A stretch of 32,962 bases of DNA from Candidatus Pelagibacter sp. GTDB lineage: Bacteria > Pseudomonadota > Alphaproteobacteria > Pelagibacterales > Pelagibacteraceae. The stretch lies in NCBI GenBank assembly GCA_017880265.1, contig JAFJTK010000165.1, forward strand, positions 1 to 32,962, read 5' to 3'. Made by a program: the position numbers and the translations under genes. Positions 15,969-24,110 of this stretch are shown piece by piece (within the stretch, counting starts at the first letter, position 1; every line of letters begins with the position of its first letter). The notes under the pieces were generated by a model, which worked only from the letters and a program-made list of their open reading frames with translations, did no database searches and was not told the origin of the DNA.

Positions 15969-16394
15969 TTAACCACCTGGGCCTAAGTTTGAGGGTTTAA
16001 CTTTTAAAATTTTCCAAACACCTGAAGCAGAAGTAATAATTTTATTATTACATCTCAATTCACAAAATAAAAATATAAGGGTGTTTGTTTTTTTAAGTAT
16101 TTTGGTAAATCCTGTTATTTCATCACCTACTCTAGATGCTCCAATAAATTTTAAATCTAATGAAATCGTAACACATGGTGAATTACCGCTAGCTCTATGA
16201 GCGGCAGTTCCTGCTCCAGCATCAATTAATGCTGACAAATAACCCCCGTGAGTTATGTTAGCAGCATTTAAATGATTTTCATTAATTGTTGATTTAAATT
16301 CATACTCAGTTTCGGACACTGTTCTAAATAAAACACCTCCATTGTGTTTCATAAACCCAGGTTTAATACTTATTTGTTCGAACTCTTCGCTCAT
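15969..16394 (-). CDS. PaaI-type hotdog-fold acyl-CoA thioesterase
   Basis: This 141-residue single hotdog-domain protein contains the family signature NITHGGYLSALIDAGAGTAAHRAS. HGG and the following Asp are the acyl-CoA-binding and catalytic elements of PaaI/YbgC-like thioesterases. CVTISLDLKFIGASRVGDEI is the second conserved strand pair. It hydrolyses acyl-CoA thioesters in the cytosol; chain length or aromatic preference cannot be told. It is preceded after six bases by the 32-codon membrane ORF and that by tRNA-Arg, all leftward, so one transcript may carry all three. Confidence 0.87.
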   Translation of the reverse strand: MSEEFEQISIKPGFMKHNGGVLFRTVSETEYEFKSTINENHLNAANITHGGYLSALIDAGAGTAAHRASGNSPCVTISLDLKFIGASRVGDEITGFTKILKKTNTLIFLFCELRCNNKIITSASGVWKILKVKPSNLGPGG

Positions 16395-16400
16395 ATTTTT

Positions 16401-16499
16401 TTATAATACAAAAGTTAAGATTAATAAAATTATTAAAACAATTATAAAAAAATATATAACTGATTTTTGTAATGATGCTTTTAAAAGCCAATCTAGCAT
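16401..16499 (-). CDS. 32-residue single-helix membrane microprotein
   Basis: A short ORF reading MLDWLLKASLQKS, then about 19 strongly hydrophobic residues (VIYFFIIVLI...) to the end. The architecture is a short amphipathic N-terminus with two lysines and one transmembrane helix. Evidence for translation is AAGGA in a good Shine-Dalgarno position (AAAAGGAAACTAAA before the ATG), and tight placement: 14 bases after the 3' end of tRNA-Arg and 6 bases before the thioesterase start, on the same strand. No family is recognised. Small one-helix proteins often modulate a larger membrane complex, but no partner is indicated. Chance hydrophobic ORFs are common in A+T-rich DNA, so this is moderate support. 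Confidence 0.55.
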   Translation of the reverse strand: MLDWLLKASLQKSVIYFFIIVLIILLILTFVL

Positions 16500-16513
16500 T
16501 TTAGTTTCCTTTT

Positions 16514-16590
16514 TGGTGGACCGCCCAGAACTCGAATCTGGAATCTCCCGGTTCGTAGCCGAGCGCCTTATCCAATTTGGCCAGCGGTCC
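16514..16590 (-). tRNA. tRNA-Arg (anticodon ACG), CCA encoded
   Basis: A 77-base cloverleaf on the minus strand. The acceptor stem GGACCGC pairs with GCGGTCC, followed by ACCA. The anticodon stem CTCGG/CCGGG (one wobble) encloses CTACGAA, giving anticodon ACG, normally edited to ICG to read CGU, CGC and CGA. The T arm is CCAGA-TTCGAGT-TCTGG. Confidence 0.95.
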
Positions 16591-16664
16591 TCATTTAATA
16601 ATTATTTCCATATATCAAAGTTTTTGATGTAATTTAACTTATAAAATATTATGTTTAGTCATTA

Positions 16665-17852
16665 ATGAGTAAAAAATTAGATGATGTTGTAATTACATCT
16701 GCTTTGAGAACACCAATTGGAACATACAAAGGTTCTTTAAAAGATGTGAGTGCTGATAAATTAGGTGCTCTGGTAATCAAAGAAGTTATCCACAAATCTA
16801 ATTTGAAGCCTGATCAAATTGATGAAGTAATTATGGGTCATGTACTTACTTCTGGTCTAGGTCAAAATCCTGCGAGACAAGCATCTATACATGCTGGTAT
16901 TCCAGTATCAAAACCAGCCCATATTATAAATCAAGTATGTGGATCTGGCTTAAGATCTATAGTTTCTGGATTTCAATCAATTAAATTGGAAGAAAATAAA
17001 ATTATTGTTTCAGGTGGTCAAGAAAATATGTCAAGAGCGCCACACTCTTTGTTTTACAGAGAAAATAAAAAATTAGATGAATCTAAATTGGTAGATACAA
17101 TGATCAATGATGGTTTAATAGATTCATTTAACCATTATCACATGGGTGTAACAGCAGAAAATGTTGCAGAAAAATTTGAAATCTCTAGAGATGAACAAGA
17201 TAGCTTTGCATTAAATTCTCAAAAAAAAGCTCAAGATGCTATAGGCCAAAAAAAATTTAAAGACGAAATAATTAAATTACAAATTAATAATAATAACGAA
17301 AATGTGATTTTTGATAACGATGAACATCCTAGAAATAATTTAATAATAGATGACTTAAAAAAATTAAAAACTGTTTTTAAAGAAAATGGAACTGTTACTC
17401 CTGGAAATTCATCGGGTATAAATGATGGTGCAGCCGCGACAGTGCTAATGACAAGAAAACAAGCGGAGCTTAAATCTATAGAACCATTAGTCAAAGTAGT
17501 TTCATGGGCGTCATGTGGTGTTGAGCCTTCTTTAATGGGTTTAGGCCCTATTCCTGCAGTTAAAGAAGCACTAAATAAAGCTGATTGGAATATTAACGAT
17601 GTTGATTTATTTGAAATAAATGAAGCCTTTGCTGCTCAAAGTATAGCTGTGGTAAAAGAACTAAAAATTCCCGCTGAAAAAGTAAATGTAAATGGTGGTG
17701 CAATTGCTTTAGGTCATCCAATAGGTGCATCAGGAACAAGAATTTTAGTTACTCTAATACACGAAATGATAAAGCAAAACAAAAGCAAAGGTTGTGCTGC
17801 ATTATGTATTGGCGGTGGCATGGGTATAGCCATGTGTGTTGAAAGAAATTAA
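16665..17852 (+). CDS. Acetyl-CoA acetyltransferase (thiolase)
   Basis: This 395-residue thiolase has the acyl-accepting Cys92 in INQVCGSGLRSIVSG, the His351 in GGAIALGHPIGASGTRIL and the proton-shuttling Cys381 in CIGGGMGIAMCVE. The SMGMTAEN-like segment (YHMGVTAENVAEKFEISRDEQD) and IEINEAFAAQ-type motif (LFEINEAFAAQSIAVV) agree with biosynthetic/degradative acetoacetyl-CoA thiolases (AtoB/PhaA). Length is exactly typical. It either condenses two acetyl-CoA or cleaves acetoacetyl-CoA; direction cannot be told. It is divergent from tRNA-Arg and 109 bases before aceE. No Shine-Dalgarno is evident at the ATG. Confidence 0.93.
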   Translation: MSKKLDDVVITSALRTPIGTYKGSLKDVSADKLGALVIKEVIHKSNLKPDQIDEVIMGHVLTSGLGQNPARQASIHAGIPVSKPAHIINQVCGSGLRSIVSGFQSIKLEENKIIVSGGQENMSRAPHSLFYRENKKLDESKLVDTMINDGLIDSFNHYHMGVTAENVAEKFEISRDEQDSFALNSQKKAQDAIGQKKFKDEIIKLQINNNNENVIFDNDEHPRNNLIIDDLKKLKTVFKENGTVTPGNSSGINDGAAATVLMTRKQAELKSIEPLVKVVSWASCGVEPSLMGLGPIPAVKEALNKADWNINDVDLFEINEAFAAQSIAVVKELKIPAEKVNVNGGAIALGHPIGASGTRILVTLIHEMIKQNKSKGCAALCIGGGMGIAMCVERN

Positions 17853-17961
17853 ATACTTAACTTTTGTACAATTTTTTTACAGAAATTCATAAAAAAGCCA
17901 AATAACGCGTCAAAATAAACTTAATTATAATATTAATAGGTATATAAAACATTTTAATAAA

Positions 17962-20900
17962 ATGAGTGAAAAATTACTTGTTCCAGATATTGGAGATTTT
18001 GAAGAAGTTGAAGTTATAGAAGTTTTAGCAAAACAGGGCGATCAATTAAATATTAATGACCCAGTAATTACAATTGAGAGTGATAAATCAAGTGTTGAAA
18101 TTCCTTCTACTCTAGCAGGTAAGATTGAAAAAGTTGAAGTTAAAGTTGGAGATAAGGTTTCAAAAGGAGATTTAATCTTAAATATTTCTTCTTCAGCAGA
18201 AAATAAAAAAGAAAACCCAATTCCAAAAGATACTGAAAGTATTATTAAGCAAGCCGAAGCAGCTATGGCAGAACAAAAAAATGAGACTAAAGTTGTTCAT
18301 CAACCTGCTCAAAAGAAAGAACAATCAACTATTCAAGTTACAAATGGTAAAGATACAGATCCTTTAGAAACACAAGATTGGTTAGAATCTTTGTCAGCAG
18401 TTATTTCAAAAGATGGAAATCAAAGAGCTCACTTTTTGATTAAGGAATTGATTAACAAAGCGTATCGTGAGGGTGCAAATATTCCTTATACTCAAAATAC
18501 ACCCTATATAAATACAATCCCTCCAGAAGCAGAAGTTAAATCAAATGGAGATCAAAATATTGAGAGAAGAATTAGATCTTTAATTAGATGGAATGCAGCT
18601 GCAATGGTGGTTAGAGCTAATAAAAAATTTCCAGAACTAGGTGGACACATAGGTACATTTGCTTCTGCTGCAACATTATATGATGTTGGAATGAATCATT
18701 TTTGGAGAGCAAAAAATAATAAATTTGGTGGAGATTTAGTTTATTTTCAAGGTCACAGTGCTCCAGGAATGTATGCTAGAGCATTCTTAGAAGGAAGATT
18801 AAACGAAAAACAATTGGATAGTTTCAGACAAGAAGTAAATTCTGGTGGACTTTCTTCATATCCACATCCTTGGTTAATGCCTAAGTTTTGGCAATTTCCA
18901 ACTGTTTCTATGGGTTTAGGTCCCATGCTTGCAATCTATCAAGCAAGATACATGAAGTATTTAATTAATAGAGGTCTTATTAAAGATGAGGGTCGAAAAG
19001 TTTGGGCATTTTTAGGTGATGGAGAAATGGACGAACCTGAGTCAATGGGTGCTATCGGACTAGCAGCAAGAGAAAAGTTAGATAATTTAATATTTGTAGT
19101 TAATTGTAATCTCCAAAGGCTTGATGGACCTGTAAGAGGAAATGGAAAAATTATTCAAGAATTAGAAGGCAGTTTCCGAGGAGCTGGATGGAATGTAATT
19201 AAAGTAATTTGGGGCTCTTATTGGGATTCGTTAATAGCAAACGATAAAACAGGTCATTTAGTAAAAATAATGAATGAAACAGTTGATGGAGAATACCAAG
19301 CGATGAAAGCAAGAGACGGCGCTTATGTTAGAGAAAAATTTTTTGGCAAATATCCTGAAACACAAGAATTAGTATCAAGCTTATCAGATAAAGATATTTG
19401 GAGGTTAAATAGAGGCGGTCATGATCCTCATAAAGTTTATGCAGCTTATGATAAGGCTTCAAAAAACCAAGGAAGCCCTACTGTAATTATAGCAAAGACT
19501 ATTAAGGGTTATGGGATGGGTAAGACAGGTGAAAGTGTGAACACAACTCATCAAACAAAAAAATTAGATGTTGATGATTTACTATACTACAGAGATCGAT
19601 TTGATGTTCCTTTAACTGATGAACAAGTTAGAAATATTGAATATTTTAAACCTGACGAAAAATCTCCTGAAATTAAATATTTAAAAGAAAGAAGATTAAA
19701 TTTAGGTGGCTATCTACCTGAAAGAACAACTTACGCAAAACCAATTAAGGCACCATCAAAAGATATCTTTGATTTTATGAAAGTTTCAACTGGTGAAAAA
19801 GAAATGTCAACAACGATGGCAATGGTTAGAATGTTTACTAACCTACTTAGAGACAAAAATATTTCACCAAGATTGGTTCCTATAATTCCTGATGAAGCAA
19901 GAACATTTGGAATGGAAGGTTTTTTTCAAAAAATTGGTATTTATGCTCATGAAGGCCAAAAATATGAGCCAGAAGATGCTGCACAATTAAGTTCTTACCG
20001 GGAGGATAAGAGTGGTCAGGTGTTAGAAGAGGGAATTAATGAAGCTGGTGCAATGTCTTCTTGGATTGCAGCTGCTACAGCATATACAAATCACGACATA
20101 GAAATGATTCCTATTTATATTTTTTATTCTATGTTTGGTTTTCAAAGGATTGGTGATTTGGCGTGGGCTGCTGGGGATAGCCAGGCAAGAGGATTTTTAA
20201 TTGGAGCTACTGCAGGAAGAACTACTTTAGCTGGAGAAGGACTTCAGCACCAAGATGGACACAGCCATTTAATAGCTTCTACAATACCAAATTGTGTAAC
20301 TTATGATCCAACTTTTCATTACGAGCTAGCGGTAATTTTTAGAGAAGGTTTGAGAAGAATGCATGAAAAAAAAGAAAACGTTTTTTATTATATTACTACA
20401 ATGAATGAAAATTATACTCATCCAGAAATGCCAAAAGATAAAAATTGTGAGGAAGGTATTTTGAAAGGAATGTATAAGATTAAAGAATTTAATAAGTTTA
20501 AGAAAACAAAAATTCAGCTTTTAGGATCAGGTACAATTCTTAGAGAAATGATGGCTGCAGCAGAAGTTCTTCAAAATGAATATGAAATTGATAGTGAAAT
20601 TTGGAGTGTAACAAGCTTCAATGAATTAAGAAAAGATGGAATGGAAGTTGAAAGATATAATCTTTTAAACCCTGATAAAGAACAAAAAATTTCATTTGTT
20701 GAAAAATGTTTGGGAAAAACTGAAGGCCCAATCATGGCTGCATCAGATTATATGAGAATGAATTCAGATCAAATAAGACCTTATACAAATAAAAGCTTTT
20801 ATTCTTTAGGAACAGATGGATTTGGTAGAAGTGATACTCGAAAAAATCTAAGAAAATTTTTTGAGGTAGATAAAGAGCATTTAGTTGCTTACAGCTTAAG

Positions 20901-21000
20901 TATTTTGGCCAAAGAACAACTAATAGCTTCAAAATATGCAAATGAAGCAATTAAAAAATATAAAATTGATGGTGAAAAACCAATGCCTACTAAATTGTAA
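17962..21000 (+). CDS. aceE: Pyruvate dehydrogenase E1, homodimeric type, with N-terminal lipoyl domain
   Basis: This 1012-residue E1 decarboxylates pyruvate with thiamine diphosphate and passes the acetyl group to lipoyl. Residues 1-75 form a complete lipoyl domain, with the attachment lysine 42 in ESDKSSVEIPS. A linker of about 50 residues rich in Lys, Gln and Glu follows. From about residue 130 (DTDPLETQDWLESLSAVI) the sequence matches the AceE core for some 880 residues, as long as the whole E. coli protein. The diphosphate/Mg motif is GDGEMDEPES (from about 352) ending at NCNLQRLDG. The lipoyl domain is unusual on an AceE-type E1. Its stop overlaps the E2 start (TAATG). The frame is uninterrupted, so this is a genuine fusion. 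Confidence 0.95.
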   Translation: MSEKLLVPDIGDFEEVEVIEVLAKQGDQLNINDPVITIESDKSSVEIPSTLAGKIEKVEVKVGDKVSKGDLILNISSSAENKKENPIPKDTESIIKQAEAAMAEQKNETKVVHQPAQKKEQSTIQVTNGKDTDPLETQDWLESLSAVISKDGNQRAHFLIKELINKAYREGANIPYTQNTPYINTIPPEAEVKSNGDQNIERRIRSLIRWNAAAMVVRANKKFPELGGHIGTFASAATLYDVGMNHFWRAKNNKFGGDLVYFQGHSAPGMYARAFLEGRLNEKQLDSFRQEVNSGGLSSYPHPWLMPKFWQFPTVSMGLGPMLAIYQARYMKYLINRGLIKDEGRKVWAFLGDGEMDEPESMGAIGLAAREKLDNLIFVVNCNLQRLDGPVRGNGKIIQELEGSFRGAGWNVIKVIWGSYWDSLIANDKTGHLVKIMNETVDGEYQAMKARDGAYVREKFFGKYPETQELVSSLSDKDIWRLNRGGHDPHKVYAAYDKASKNQGSPTVIIAKTIKGYGMGKTGESVNTTHQTKKLDVDDLLYYRDRFDVPLTDEQVRNIEYFKPDEKSPEIKYLKERRLNLGGYLPERTTYAKPIKAPSKDIFDFMKVSTGEKEMSTTMAMVRMFTNLLRDKNISPRLVPIIPDEARTFGMEGFFQKIGIYAHEGQKYEPEDAAQLSSYREDKSGQVLEEGINEAGAMSSWIAAATAYTNHDIEMIPIYIFYSMFGFQRIGDLAWAAGDSQARGFLIGATAGRTTLAGEGLQHQDGHSHLIASTIPNCVTYDPTFHYELAVIFREGLRRMHEKKENVFYYITTMNENYTHPEMPKDKNCEEGILKGMYKIKEFNKFKKTKIQLLGSGTILREMMAAAEVLQNEYEIDSEIWSVTSFNELRKDGMEVERYNLLNPDKEQKISFVEKCLGKTEGPIMAASDYMRMNSDQIRPYTNKSFYSLGTDGFGRSDTRKNLRKFFEVDKEHLVAYSLSILAKEQLIASKYANEAIKKYKIDGEKPMPTKL

Positions 21001-22265
21001 TGTCAGAAACTGAAATTAAAGTACCAAATATTGGAGATTTTAAGGATGTTGAGGTAATAGAAGTTCTAGTTTCTGAAGGTCAAATTCTTCAAAAAAACGA
21101 TCCTATAATTACAATTGAAAGTGATAAATCAAGCGTAGAAATTCCATCTAACTTTGAAGGTAAAATTAAATCTTTAAAAATAAAAGTTGGAGATAAAATT
21201 TCTGAAGGTGATTTGATATTAATTTTAGAGGAAACATCTACAACAAAAGAAAACACTGAAGAAAAGCCAAATATTGAAAAAGAGTTTAAAAAAATTAAAG
21301 TAATAAAACCCGAGACAGAACAAACTTCAATTAATCAAGTTAAAAATTTATCCAACGAAATATCATCTGCAAGCCCAAAAGCTCGAAAATTTGCAAGAGA
21401 ACTTGGAGTAGATATTACTCAAGTTGTAGGAAGTGAAAAAGATGGAAGAGTTGTTGAGGAAGATATTAAAAAATTTGTTTCATCCACAACAAAAAATATT
21501 AATGAAATTAAAGAAGATAAAATAAAAAAAATTAAAAATGAATTTGAACATTCTGATTTTGGAGAAATTGAAATTAAAGATATTCCAAGAGTAAAAAAAC
21601 TATCTTCGGTTTATTTAACCAATTCTTGGACAACTATACCACATGTTACAAACCATGATGAGGTAGATATAACAGAAATGGAAAACTTTAGAAGTTCTCT
21701 GACAGACATGTACACTGGAGAAAAAATCAAAATTACTCCTTTGGCATTTATAATTAAAGCTTTAGTAGCGTCTTTAAAAAAATTCCCGAGTTTTAATTCT
21801 TCCATAGATGAAATTGAAACTGGAAAAATGACATTTAAAAAATATTTTCATATTGGAATTGCAGTTGATACACCTAATGGATTAATGGTTCCTAAAATTA
21901 GAAATGCTGACAACAAAAAAATTTCACTGCTTAGTAAAGAATTGAAAGAAGTAAGTGAACTTTGTAGAAATCTAAAAATTGATAAAAAAGAATTATTTGG
22001 TGGGTCTATGACTATTACTAGTTTAGGAGGAATAGGAGGATCATTTTTTACTCCAATTATAAATTTTCCAGAAGTTGCAATCTTAGGAGTAGGTAAATCG
22101 CAAAAAAAACAAATATTTATTAACGGAAAGTTTCAAATAAGAACAATGTTACCTATATCTTTGTCCTATGATCACAGAATTATTGATGGAGCTGAAGCTG
22201 CAAGATTTAATAATGATTTAAAAGAAAATCTTGGCAAAAATTTTGCCTATAAGTTGGCTGTTTAA
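21000..22265 (+). CDS. aceF: Dihydrolipoamide acetyltransferase (pyruvate dehydrogenase E2)
   Basis: This 421-residue E2 core transfers acetyl from lipoyl to CoA. It has one N-terminal lipoyl domain (residues 1-76, lysine 43 in ESDKSSVEIPS). A linker follows, then the peripheral subunit-binding domain at about 122-160 (SASPKARKFARELGVDITQVVGS). The catalytic domain ends with SLSYDHRIIDGAEA, holding His392 and Asp396 of the HxxxD motif. The lipoyl domain is about two-thirds identical by eye to that fused to E1, including the same ESDKSSVEIPS. It is coupled to aceE by a one-base overlap. The E3 gene (lpd) is not in the window. Confidence 0.95.
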   Translation: MSETEIKVPNIGDFKDVEVIEVLVSEGQILQKNDPIITIESDKSSVEIPSNFEGKIKSLKIKVGDKISEGDLILILEETSTTKENTEEKPNIEKEFKKIKVIKPETEQTSINQVKNLSNEISSASPKARKFARELGVDITQVVGSEKDGRVVEEDIKKFVSSTTKNINEIKEDKIKKIKNEFEHSDFGEIEIKDIPRVKKLSSVYLTNSWTTIPHVTNHDEVDITEMENFRSSLTDMYTGEKIKITPLAFIIKALVASLKKFPSFNSSIDEIETGKMTFKKYFHIGIAVDTPNGLMVPKIRNADNKKISLLSKELKEVSELCRNLKIDKKELFGGSMTITSLGGIGGSFFTPIINFPEVAILGVGKSQKKQIFINGKFQIRTMLPISLSYDHRIIDGAEAARFNNDLKENLGKNFAYKLAV

Positions 22266-22273
22266 TTTAAGTT

Positions 22274-23167
22274 ATGTCAAAAACTATCTCTTTATTAAGT
22301 GCATTACTGTGTACTTTTATTTGGGGTACAACTTTTATTGCTCAAGACACTGGTATGGATAATATTGGTCCATTTACATTCAATGCTGTAAGGTTTTTTA
22401 TAGGTTTTTTGGCCATCACTCCATTAGTTTTATTGTTTGAAATAAAAAAATTCAAATCTGAGTTTAAAAGTGACACTAAAACTTTCGTTAATCTCTCATT
22501 TTTAATTGGTTTATCCTTATTTTTAGGTTCAGCTTTGCAACAAGTTGCTCTTCTTTATACAGATGTAGCTAATGCTGCGTTTTTTACAATTTTTTATGTT
22601 CCTTTAGTACCAATTATAATTTTTTTATTTAAACGAACATCAATTCATTGGAGTGTTTGGCCATCTGTAGTTTTATGTTTAATTGGAGGGTATTTATTAA
22701 CAAATTTTTATGACGCAACAGTTAGACTTGGGGATAGTTTAGTAATACTAGGTGCTTTATTTTGGAGCACTCATATAATTTTTACAGGAATAATTGTAAA
22801 TAAGTATAATCTTCCACTCACCCTAGGAGCAGCTCAAACTTTCATCGTTGCATTATTTTCTTTTGTAATAGCATTTATTTATGAGGAGTTTGTTTACTTG
22901 GAAATTATGAAAGAAATAAATTCTATTTTGTATGCTGGAATTTTATCTGGAGGTTTTGCATTTGTGTTACAAATTTATGCTCAAAAAAATATAACCCCTG
23001 CCCCTGCTGCAATAATTTTTTCATTAGAGGGAGTATTCGCAACTATTGCTGCCTGGTTCATTTTAAATCAGATCTTAGATATTAATAATTTACTTGGATG
23101 TTTATTTATTCTATGTGGTGTCTTGTTGTCTCAATTGCTACCATTGGTTCAAAAAAAATATTCTTAA
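22274..23167 (+). CDS. EamA/DMT-superfamily transporter
   Basis: This 297-residue protein has about ten hydrophobic helices in two repeated halves of the EamA (DMT) fold. The first half opens with ALLCTFIWGTTFIAQDTG and NAVRFFIGFLAITPLVL. The second has LGALFWSTHIIFTGI and a late AAIIFSLEGVFATIAAWFI, the usual second-repeat signature. Members export amino acids, nucleosides or other metabolites; the substrate is not predictable. It starts 8 bases after aceF and may be in its transcript. It converges on uppP with a four-base stop overlap (TTAA). Confidence 0.88.
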   Translation: MSKTISLLSALLCTFIWGTTFIAQDTGMDNIGPFTFNAVRFFIGFLAITPLVLLFEIKKFKSEFKSDTKTFVNLSFLIGLSLFLGSALQQVALLYTDVANAAFFTIFYVPLVPIIIFLFKRTSIHWSVWPSVVLCLIGGYLLTNFYDATVRLGDSLVILGALFWSTHIIFTGIIVNKYNLPLTLGAAQTFIVALFSFVIAFIYEEFVYLEIMKEINSILYAGILSGGFAFVLQIYAQKNITPAPAAIIFSLEGVFATIAAWFILNQILDINNLLGCLFILCGVLLSQLLPLVQKKYS

Positions 23168-23928
23168 TAAATTATAGCAAATAAAATCAACGCTATTAAT
23201 ATTCTATAAATAACAAACGCATTCATTGAAAATTTATTTATATAAATTAAAAAAAATTTTACAGTCGCAAAAGAAAAAATAAATGATGCTACAATTGCAA
23301 TAACTACTAAATAATTAAACTCAACTGATTGAGAAAACACATCTTTTAATCCTAAAAAACTAGCACCTCCTAAAGCTGGAATAGAAAGTAAAAATGATAT
23401 TTTACTGGAGTCTAATCTATTAAATCTCAATATTCTTGCAGCTGTAATAGTTATGCCTGCCCTACTTACTCCTGGCACCAAAGAAAGAATTTGAAATAAA
23501 CTTATAAATAAAATTGATTGAAGATTTAAATTTGAGGAAATTTTCTTATCAAATCGATTTCTATCTGCAATAAATAGTACAATTCCAAAAATTAGAGTTG
23601 TCCAAGCTATAATTTTAATGTTTCTAAGTTCATAAATGATACCAGTTGAATATAAGATATATCCAACAATTATTAATGGAATTGACCCAAGAATGATTAG
23701 GCTTAAAAGTCTTTTATTATTTTTGACATCTAATAAGTCCACTCTAAAAAAATAGATAATTGCAAACAAGGAACCAAGGTGAAGACTTATATCTATTAAT
23801 AATGAGCTAGATTTAAATTCATATAAGCTTGAAACTAATATTAGGTGAGCTGAAGAGCTTATGGGTAAAAATTCTGATATGCCTTGAATGGCTGATAGTA
23901 TTAAAACTTCTATAATGTTCTGAAACAT
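23164..23928 (-). CDS. uppP: Undecaprenyl-diphosphatase
   Basis: This 254-residue polytopic membrane phosphatase recycles undecaprenyl diphosphate for peptidoglycan and polysaccharide synthesis. The two family motifs are present: QGISEFLPISSSAHLIL (residues 15-31), with the acidic and His residues of the active site, and SLVPGVSRAGITITAARIL, the PGxSR phosphate-binding loop. Slightly shorter than the E. coli protein (273). It is transcribed leftward from the spacer shared with gltD, its stop interlocking with the EamA gene. Confidence 0.94.
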   Translation of the reverse strand: MFQNIIEVLILSAIQGISEFLPISSSAHLILVSSLYEFKSSSLLIDISLHLGSLFAIIYFFRVDLLDVKNNKRLLSLIILGSIPLIIVGYILYSTGIIYELRNIKIIAWTTLIFGIVLFIADRNRFDKKISSNLNLQSILFISLFQILSLVPGVSRAGITITAARILRFNRLDSSKISFLLSIPALGGASFLGLKDVFSQSVEFNYLVVIAIVASFIFSFATVKFFLIYINKFSMNAFVIYRILIALILFAIIY

Positions 23929-24027
23929 TTTATCTAACTAGCTTAAAAAATATTCATTTAAAACAATTCGATTTAAGCATATTAGCTATGCAATTATTAA
24001 AAATGCCATAAATTCCAAACTAATATG

Positions 24028-24063
24028 GCTTAATAAGGTCATAATAACTGACCTATTTTAAGC
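24028..24063. repeat. Stem-loop/inverted repeat upstream of gltD
   Basis: GCTTAA and AGGTCA pair with TGACCT and TTAAGC around the loop TAATAAC, interrupted by a 2x3-base internal loop, giving twelve pairs. It lies 47 bases before the gltD ATG in the 182-base uppP/gltD spacer. No rightward gene precedes it, so it is not needed as a terminator. An operator or leader hairpin is more likely, or chance. A smaller hairpin, GCATA-TTAGC-TATGC, lies at 23977-23991. Confidence 0.4.
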
Positions 24064-24110
24064 TTTATTTAATAAAAACAATATATAATTTGCCTTAAAT
24101 TATAAAAATT

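Noticed and set aside
16342..16632. Rightward 96-codon ORF crossing tRNA-Arg
   Set aside because: Its C-terminal half is the antisense of the tRNA (VDRPELESGISRFVAERLIQFGQ type), a familiar spurious ORF.
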